Under the pieces are notes generated by a model. It saw only the letters and a program-made list of their open reading frames with translations. It was not told the origin of the DNA and searched no databases. Source: an uncultured Lachnospiraceae bacterium (GTDB lineage Bacteria > Bacillota > Clostridia > Lachnospirales > Lachnospiraceae). Taken from it: DNA of 50,160 nt. Positions 45,676-50,160 of this stretch are shown piece by piece (within the stretch, counting starts at the first letter, position 1; each line of letters begins with the position of its first letter). Location: positions 10,448 through 60,607 of the forward strand of contig CAJOFQ010000007.1 of NCBI GenBank assembly GCA_905233955.1, written 5' to 3'. Position numbers and translations under genes: made by a program.

Positions 45676-46654
45676 TACAAAAACTCTGCTTAAGGTAACT
45701 GACCTGAAGCAGTATTTCCCGGTAGCCGGTTCAAAAGCGCTTGTCCATGCGGTAGATGGTGTGTCACTTTCTATAAAAAAGGGGGAGACCTTCGGACTGG
45801 TAGGCGAATCCGGCTGCGGTAAGACCACTACCGGAAGGGCGATTTTGAGGCTTACAGAGCCTACTGCAGGCAGAATTGAATACGACGGTGATGTTCTGTT
45901 TGATTCTTCCACAAAAGAAAAAAAGGATATGCTGCCCTATCGCAGAAAGATGCAGATAGTATTCCAGGATCCTTACGCTTCACTGGATCCCAGAATGACT
46001 GTGGGTGACATCGTAGGCGAGCCCATGGATATTCACAAGCTGTACAGCAGTAAGGAAGAACGCCGGGAAAAAATTATCCGTTTACTTGAGAGAGTTGGCC
46101 TTAATTCCGAGCATGCCAACCGCTATCCCCACGAGTTCTCCGGTGGTCAGAGACAAAGAGTCGGTATTGCAAGGGCTCTGGCAGTTGATCCTGAATTCAT
46201 AGTATGTGATGAGCCTGTATCGGCCCTGGATGTAAGTATTCAGGCTCAGGTTGTAAATATGTTTGAAGATCTGCAGAAGGATCTTGGGCTTACATATCTG
46301 TTCATTGCTCACGATCTGTCTATTGTAAATCATATTTCAGACCGCATAGGCGTTATGTATCTTGGGCATCTGGTAGAGGTAGCCTCCTCCGACCAGTTGA
46401 TATTCCATAGCGCACATCCGTATACCAAATCGCTTATATCAGCTGTTCCCATAGCTGATCCCAAGACAGCCAGAGCTTCCAAGCGTATTATTTTGGAAGG
46501 GGATGTTCCCAGTCCTGTCAATCCGCCCAGCGGCTGTCCTTTCCGCACACGCTGTCCTTACGCGACAGATCAGTGTTCTGCCGAAATGCCCGCACTTAAA
46601 GAAATATCTTCCGGGCATCTGGCAGCATGCCACAATCTGGATCGAATATCTTAG
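45668..46654 (+). CDS. oppF: Oligopeptide ABC transporter ATP-binding protein OppF
   Basis: 328 residues from the ATG at 45668, which overlaps the oppD stop by eight bases; the frame is open to 45626 but lies inside oppD. Walker A is GESGCGKT, signature FSGGQRQR, Walker B FIVCDEPVSALD, and the tail has PPSGCPFRTRCPYATDQC. It forms the ATPase heterodimer with OppD. The overlap shows translational coupling. Confidence 0.96.
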   Translation: MSDTKTLLKVTDLKQYFPVAGSKALVHAVDGVSLSIKKGETFGLVGESGCGKTTTGRAILRLTEPTAGRIEYDGDVLFDSSTKEKKDMLPYRRKMQIVFQDPYASLDPRMTVGDIVGEPMDIHKLYSSKEERREKIIRLLERVGLNSEHANRYPHEFSGGQRQRVGIARALAVDPEFIVCDEPVSALDVSIQAQVVNMFEDLQKDLGLTYLFIAHDLSIVNHISDRIGVMYLGHLVEVASSDQLIFHSAHPYTKSLISAVPIADPKTARASKRIILEGDVPSPVNPPSGCPFRTRCPYATDQCSAEMPALKEISSGHLAACHNLDRIS

Positions 46655-46663
46655 TTTTGATAT

Positions 46664-46706
46664 TAATGATGGAGGGGCAGAATTATTTTTGGCCCTCATA
46701 TCATTA
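46664..46706. repeat. Dispersed palindrome, copy 3, in the oppF-oppA gap
   Basis: TAATGAT-GGAGGGGC and GGCCCTC-ATATCATTA form an extended imperfect palindrome around GAATTATTTTT-like A/T bases. It is intercistronic and could stop a share of transcripts or protect the 3' end, helping set a higher oppA level. Confidence 0.65.
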
Positions 46707-46771
46707 TATATAGGAAACGCTTTAATCAGCATTTCCATAATGTAATAATTTATTTTAGGAGGGAAACAACA

Positions 46772-48436
46772 ATGAAAAGAAAACTGGCACAGGCAATGGC
46801 AGTAGTTATGGCAGTGTCATTACTGGCAACAGGCTGCGGCGGATCAGGCGGCACCGGTGGGGGCAGCTCCTCAGGAGATTCATCTGCATCAGCAAATGAG
46901 CTTCATGTACAGAGGGCAGGCTCTCCCGAGACTATTGATCCGGCTCTTAATTCCACAAGTGATGGATCATGCATGATCATCCATATGTCTGAAGGACTTT
47001 TAAAAACTGATCAAAATAATGAAACGGTTCCCGGTATCGCAGAGAGCTATGAGGTTTCTGATGATGGTCTGACATATACCTTCCATCTGAGAGATGGTCT
47101 GAAATGGTCTGACGGTTCTGACCTTACGGCTGATGATCTCGTATATACCTGGAAGAGAGTTGCTGATCCTATGACAGCCGCTCCCTACGCTTACGATTTG
47201 CTTAACTATGTAAAGGGCTGGAGTGAAGCTACTGATGAGAGCAACCCTGATATCGACGCCCTGGGCGTATCCGCTCCGGATCCTTCAACCTTTGTGGTTG
47301 AACTGTCCATCCCTTGTACCTTCTTCGATAAGATCTGCGCTTTTGCGGTTATGATGCCCGTACAGCAGGCTGCTGTAGAGACAGGTGACGACTGGGCCAC
47401 CAACCCGGCTACATATATTTCTGACGGTCCCTACAAGCTGGCAGAATACACCCCCGGCGATGTGATCGTTATGGAGAAGAACGAGAACTACTGGGATGCT
47501 GATAATATCACCTTTGACAAGATCACATGGCATCTTATTGAGGATGATAATGCTGCCTATGCCGCTTATCAGGACGGCACATTGGACTTCTGCTACGCAG
47601 TTCCTACAGAAGAGATCACAGGTCTTACAGGCAGTGACGAATTCTACACTGATGCTATGATGGGAACCTATTATCTGAACTTCAACAACCAGAAGGCTCC
47701 TTTTGACGATGTCCGTGTTCGTGAGGCTCTGTCACTTGCAATCGATCGTGACTATGTAGCCAACACCATCATGCTGGGTACATATTCTCCTGCCAAGAAC
47801 TTCGTTGGCCCTGGAGTATCTGACGCTGAAGAAGGATCATCATTTGAGGAAGTAACCACTTCTACTTATGGCGATCACTTCAACACCAGCGATTATGAGT
47901 CCGATCTCGCCAAGGCAAAAGAGCTTTTGGCTGAGGCTGGCTATCCAAATGGCGAGGGCTTCCCTGAGATCAGATATGCTACCAATGATTCCGGTTTCCA
48001 TAAGCCTGTAGCTGAGTATCTGCAGTCTGTATGGAAGGACGAGCTGGGTATTACCATGAATATTGACATTCAGGAATGGAATACTTTCTCTGCTGACCGC
48101 CGCGCCGGTAACTTCGATGTTGCCAGAAACGGTTGGGTATATGACTGGGATGATCCTTCTAACATGATCAACCTTCTGGAGACCTCGAATGGTAATAACG
48201 ATGGTAAGTTCTCTGATGAAGAGTTTGACAAGCTGGTAGATGCTGCCCGTAATACAACGGATTCTGCTGAGCATTACGATCTGCTGCATCAGGCTGAACA
48301 GGTTCTTCTGGAGGATGCGGGATGTGCTCCCGTAGCTTATTACAATGACTTCTGGATGCAGAAGACCAACCTCAAGGGTACATGGCATTCACCTTATGGT
48401 TACTGGTATTTCATGTATGGTACTTTAGAGGATTAA
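46772..48436 (+). CDS. oppA: Oligopeptide-binding lipoprotein OppA
   Basis: 554 residues. A lipoprotein signal peptide ends in LLATGC, with lipidated Cys22, followed by a Gly/Ser linker. The family 5 solute-binding fold is seen in AGSPETIDPALNSTSDG, YTFHLRDGLKWSDGSDLTADDLVYTWKRVADP (in two parts of the usual signature) and VREALSLAIDRDYVA. It binds peptides outside the membrane and delivers them to OppBC. AGGAGG precedes the ATG. It is the last gene, and an own terminator follows. Confidence 0.96.
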   Translation: MKRKLAQAMAVVMAVSLLATGCGGSGGTGGGSSSGDSSASANELHVQRAGSPETIDPALNSTSDGSCMIIHMSEGLLKTDQNNETVPGIAESYEVSDDGLTYTFHLRDGLKWSDGSDLTADDLVYTWKRVADPMTAAPYAYDLLNYVKGWSEATDESNPDIDALGVSAPDPSTFVVELSIPCTFFDKICAFAVMMPVQQAAVETGDDWATNPATYISDGPYKLAEYTPGDVIVMEKNENYWDADNITFDKITWHLIEDDNAAYAAYQDGTLDFCYAVPTEEITGLTGSDEFYTDAMMGTYYLNFNNQKAPFDDVRVREALSLAIDRDYVANTIMLGTYSPAKNFVGPGVSDAEEGSSFEEVTTSTYGDHFNTSDYESDLAKAKELLAEAGYPNGEGFPEIRYATNDSGFHKPVAEYLQSVWKDELGITMNIDIQEWNTFSADRRAGNFDVARNGWVYDWDDPSNMINLLETSNGNNDGKFSDEEFDKLVDAARNTTDSAEHYDLLHQAEQVLLEDAGCAPVAYYNDFWMQKTNLKGTWHSPYGYWYFMYGTLED

Positions 48437-48439
48437 GCT

Positions 48440-48511
48440 GTATAGTTGATATTTCATAGATAGAATAAAATGCGACTAATCTGGGATTGAATCCTGGATT
48501 AGTCGTATTTT
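48440..48511 (+). repeat. Direct repeat copy 1, including a terminator hairpin
   Basis: This segment (GTTGATATTT, ATAGATAGAAT, then the hairpin) repeats at 48657-48730. Copy 1 lacks a five-base GTTAC that supplies part of a -10 box in copy 2. Confidence 0.7.
48467..48511. terminator. Terminator of the opp operon
   Basis: AAAATGCGACTAATC pairs with GATTAGTCGTATTTT (15 pairs, one G-U) around a 15-base loop with an inner GGATT/AATCC stem. It ends in a T run on the plus strand, 31 bases after the oppA stop, and is symmetrical enough to work both ways. Confidence 0.85.
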
Positions 48512-48513
48512 GC

Positions 48514-48548
48514 GTCTGGTATCATATATACCAATACGGAATTTGAAA
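48514..48548 (+). repeat. Left 35-bp inverted repeat
   Basis: This is the exact reverse complement of 49975-50009, the 3' end of the DUF4143 gene. Weaker similarity continues outward to 48496. The stretch 48549-48656 after it holds no gene I recognise; a 26-codon frame (NQLNEDQVVAELKHHYQLS) ending at about 48630 may be debris. Confidence 0.85.
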
Positions 48549-48660
48549 CCAGCTCAACGAAGATCAAGTAGTAGCAGAGCTCAAGCATCACTATCAGCTA
48601 TCAAAGTGTATTCGACGATTAAAAATGTAACAGCGGTGTATTCCTCCGGATCATATATGG

Positions 48661-48689
48661 TTGAAATTTTATAAATAGAATGTTACAAT
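48661..48689 (+). promoter_or_regulatory. Promoter of the AAA/DUF4143 gene
   Basis: TTGAAA (48661-48666), a 17-base spacer and TACAAT (48684-48689), each five of six to consensus. The predicted start near 48696 falls inside the left arm of the following hairpin. Confidence 0.6.
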
Positions 48690-48730
48690 ACGACTAATCT
48701 GGGATTGAAAGCCGGATTAGTCGTATTTTT
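48687..48730 (+). terminator. Second terminator hairpin, directly before the AAA/DUF4143 gene
   Basis: AATACGACTAATC pairs with GATTAGTCGTATT (13 pairs) and is followed by TTT. It ends just before the GAGG ribosome site (48732-48735). Read-through transcripts would form it; transcripts from the promoter at 48661-48689 would lack most of its left arm. Confidence 0.75.
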
Positions 48731-48741
48731 GTGAGGTCATA

Positions 48742-50001
48742 ATGGAATATATAAAAAGAGCCATCGAAGATGTTGTAGAGCATTCTGCTAAAACATTCAA
48801 ATGTATTTTGATAACAGGCGCCAGGCAGACAGGTAAATCTACTTTAGTTGAGCACCTGTTTTCCCATGTCAAAGAGGTATCCTTCGACGATCCATTTGTT
48901 GAGGAACAGGCAAGGGACAATCCTGAAATGTTTATGTCACTCAATGAGCCTCCTGTTTTTTTTGACGAGATCCAATATGTGCCATCTCTTTTCAGATATA
49001 TCAAACAATCCTGTGACAGCAATGACTCAAAAGGCTTGTATTATCTATCCGGTTCTCAGCCATTCAAACTCATGGATTTAGCGTCAGATTCTCTGGCTGG
49101 TCGTGTAGCAATAGTGGAGCTGCCGCCATTTTCATTGAGAGAAATACTGCACAACGATTTTCATACACCTTTCCTCCCTACAATGGATTATATAAAGGAT
49201 AGAAATAAAAATGCTGTGAAACCGAATAATATATGGCAAATTATACATAGAGGCGGTTATCCCGAGATTCAGAATCCAGATATGGATTGGACAATGTTTT
49301 TTTCCAGTTATGTAAAAACATATTTAGAGCGGGATGTAAGAGGACTGGCAGCTGTACAGGATTTGGATGCTTTTCGCAGATTCATGGTAGCCTGTGCTGC
49401 AAGAACAGGCCAATTGTTGAATTATGCAAATATTGCAGATGAGGTTGGAAAGGATGCAACCACCATCAAGAAATGGGTTTCCATTCTGGAAGCGTCTGGA
49501 ATTGTTTATATATTGGAGCCCTATTCTAACAGTGCATTAAAAAGAATTATAAAAACTCCAAAATTATATTTCAGGGATACAGGACTGGCAGCTTACCTAA
49601 CCAGATGGCTTACACCGGAGACACTTGCTGCAGGTGCTATGAGTGGTGCATTCTTTGAAACTTTTGTCATTTCTGAGATTTTAAAAAGCTATTCCAATCG
49701 CGGATTAGATTACAGGTATTTTGTTTCTTATTATCGAGGCAAAGACAATAGGAAAATCAAAAAAAACGGTTCAGTAATCCAGAAAGAATCTGAAATTGAT
49801 TTTATCATTGAGCAGAATGGAATGTTATATCCTATAGAAATAAAAATGAATAATAAGGTGTCAGCGGATATGACCTCGGCTTTTACGATCCTGGACAAAA
49901 TTCCCGATAAAAAAAGAGGGACAGGCGCGGTTATTTGCATGTGCTCTATGCCTGGAGCTCTTAGGGAGAATGTATTTCAAATTCCGTATTGGTATATATG
50001 A
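48742..50001 (+). CDS. AAA ATPase with DUF4143 (PD-(D/E)XK-like) C-terminal domain
   Basis: 419 residues. The AAA_14 core has Walker A GARQTGKS (26-33), Walker B PVFFDEIQY (71-79) and YYLSGSQ (100-106). A winged-helix-like part follows (LLNYANIADEVGKDATTIKKWVSILEASGIVYIL), then DUF4143 with KLYFRDTGLAAYL. The C-terminus holds EIDFIIEQNGMLYPIEIK, with Asp353, Glu366 and Lys368 in the arrangement of PD-(D/E)XK nucleases. This family is common and often multicopy in gut anaerobes; its job is unknown. GAGG precedes the ATG. Its last 27 coding bases are part of the right inverted repeat. It sits in a rearranged segment, so lateral or intragenomic transfer is likely. Confidence 0.9.
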   Translation: MEYIKRAIEDVVEHSAKTFKCILITGARQTGKSTLVEHLFSHVKEVSFDDPFVEEQARDNPEMFMSLNEPPVFFDEIQYVPSLFRYIKQSCDSNDSKGLYYLSGSQPFKLMDLASDSLAGRVAIVELPPFSLREILHNDFHTPFLPTMDYIKDRNKNAVKPNNIWQIIHRGGYPEIQNPDMDWTMFFSSYVKTYLERDVRGLAAVQDLDAFRRFMVACAARTGQLLNYANIADEVGKDATTIKKWVSILEASGIVYILEPYSNSALKRIIKTPKLYFRDTGLAAYLTRWLTPETLAAGAMSGAFFETFVISEILKSYSNRGLDYRYFVSYYRGKDNRKIKKNGSVIQKESEIDFIIEQNGMLYPIEIKMNNKVSADMTSAFTILDKIPDKKRGTGAVICMCSMPGALRENVFQIPYWYI

Positions 50002-50009
50002 TACCAGAC
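49975..50009 (-). repeat. Right 35-bp inverted repeat
   Basis: Perfect inverse of 48514-48548. It spans the last codons and stop of the DUF4143 gene and contains a near-palindrome GGTATATATGATACC. Weaker match continues outward to about 50028. Confidence 0.85.
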
Positions 50010-50075
50010 ACAAAAATACGGCCAATCCGGCATTTCTTCGATTAAGTTTATAGCTTCTTTTTTTATCTCTGTCAT
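49977..50075 (-). pseudogene. Truncated antitoxin-like ORF fused to the repeat
   Basis: A minus-strand frame of 32 codons starts at the ATG at 50075 with AAAGGAG six bases upstream. The first 17 residues (MTEIKKEAINLIEEMPD) look like the N-terminus of small antitoxin or addiction-module proteins of Clostridia. From about codon 18 the frame runs into the right-end repeat sequence and stops at 49977 inside the DUF4143 gene. This suggests the ORF was cut by arrival of the cassette. An operator-like palindrome lies upstream at 50135-50150. Assignment to a named antitoxin family is not certain. Confidence 0.45.
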
Positions 50076-50134
50076 TATTGGCTCCTTTCTCTGAGGTATT
50101 CTCAATAATGAAATGCACCGCATATCTTTATTGT

Positions 50135-50150
50135 ATGTAGTTTACTACAT
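50135..50150. promoter_or_regulatory. Palindromic operator upstream of the antitoxin-like ORF
   Basis: ATGTAGT-TT-ACTACAT is a perfect 7-bp inverted repeat with a two-base centre. It lies 60 bases upstream of the small ORF, where antitoxin repressors usually bind. Confidence 0.5.
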
Positions 50151-50160
50151 TTCCGCAACT

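Larger units (their letters stand above)
48657..48730 (+). repeat. Direct repeat copy 2, including promoter and hairpin
   Basis: Second copy of the 48440-48511 segment, about 217 bases downstream. It carries an intact TTGAAA and TACAAT, then the hairpin. Confidence 0.7.

Noticed and set aside
44809-45912. A 367-codon open frame on the minus strand opposite oppD and oppF
   Set aside because: It is entirely antisense to two genes with full ABC ATPase motifs, has no ribosome site and its product resembles nothing. It arises from codon bias.
48549-48656. A second partial DUF4143 gene in reverse orientation extending past the 35-bp repeat
   Set aside because: Translation upstream of the repeat on that strand (SSLSW before FQIPYWYI) shows no match to the intact protein; only the last codons are shared.
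1-50160. CRISPR array, prophage, integron or rRNA operon
   Set aside because: No regularly spaced short repeats, phage structural genes, integrase, or rRNA-like sequence was seen on either strand.

Overview
This window looks like a chromosomal segment of an anaerobic Firmicute, most likely a Lachnospiraceae member related to Butyrivibrio. The assignment rests on Firmicute-type Shine-Dalgarno sites (AGGAGG) before almost every gene, moderate GC, the rpmG-secE-nusG-rplK-rplA-rplJ-rplL-rpoB-rpoC-rpsL-rpsG-fusA-tuf gene order, and protein types common in that family (short flagellin, YjfB, DUF4143 ATPases, SH3-NlpC/P60 hydrolases). It is inference from gene content; no database search was run.

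Layout. 1-112: tRNA-Arg(CCG) and a bidirectional terminator. 127-7384, minus strand: a four-gene cluster of a secreted protein of unknown function, an aldose-1-epimerase-like protein with lost catalytic residues, nicotinate phosphoribosyltransferase, and a 1209-residue adenylation-carrier-condensation synthetase ending in a remnant of a second adenylation domain. 7517-8545, plus strand: a glycosyltransferase, possibly translated from a leaderless mRNA. 8702-24578, minus strand: the main information-processing block, read rpmG to tuf. It holds an L10-type leader with an attenuator before rplJ, an rpoC terminator whose hairpin overlaps the probable rpsL promoter, and a previously unmarked 48-codon ORF between rpsG and fusA.

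24831-33535: a Ca-binding-repeat protein, CPBP protease, proC, rarA, a second glycosyltransferase, an HExxH protein, an SH3-NlpC/P60 wall hydrolase with WalR-like boxes around its promoter, and trxB. 33731-42431: motility protein YjfB (plus strand), then a tightly packed minus-strand operon (a 43-residue membrane peptide, alaS, a MATE exporter, a GH2-fold protein with both catalytic acids replaced, cvfB) and a short flagellin. 42657-48436, plus strand: a complete oligopeptide ABC transporter oppBCDF-A.

48437-50160: a rearranged segment. An AAA/DUF4143 ATPase gene is bracketed by 35-bp perfect inverted repeats and preceded by two copies of a terminator hairpin. Its right end cuts into an antitoxin-like ORF with a palindromic operator. 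No CRISPR array, rRNA operon, transposase or prophage gene was seen.

Most interesting candidates: (i) the A-PCP-C-partial-A synthetase; (ii) two carbohydrate-active-fold proteins in separate operons that both lack catalytic residues; (iii) the DUF4143 cassette whose promoter starts inside a terminator hairpin, as if insulated from outside transcription; (iv) two unmarked small proteins in essential operons; (v) a dispersed palindrome family with a GGGTCAAAA half-site.
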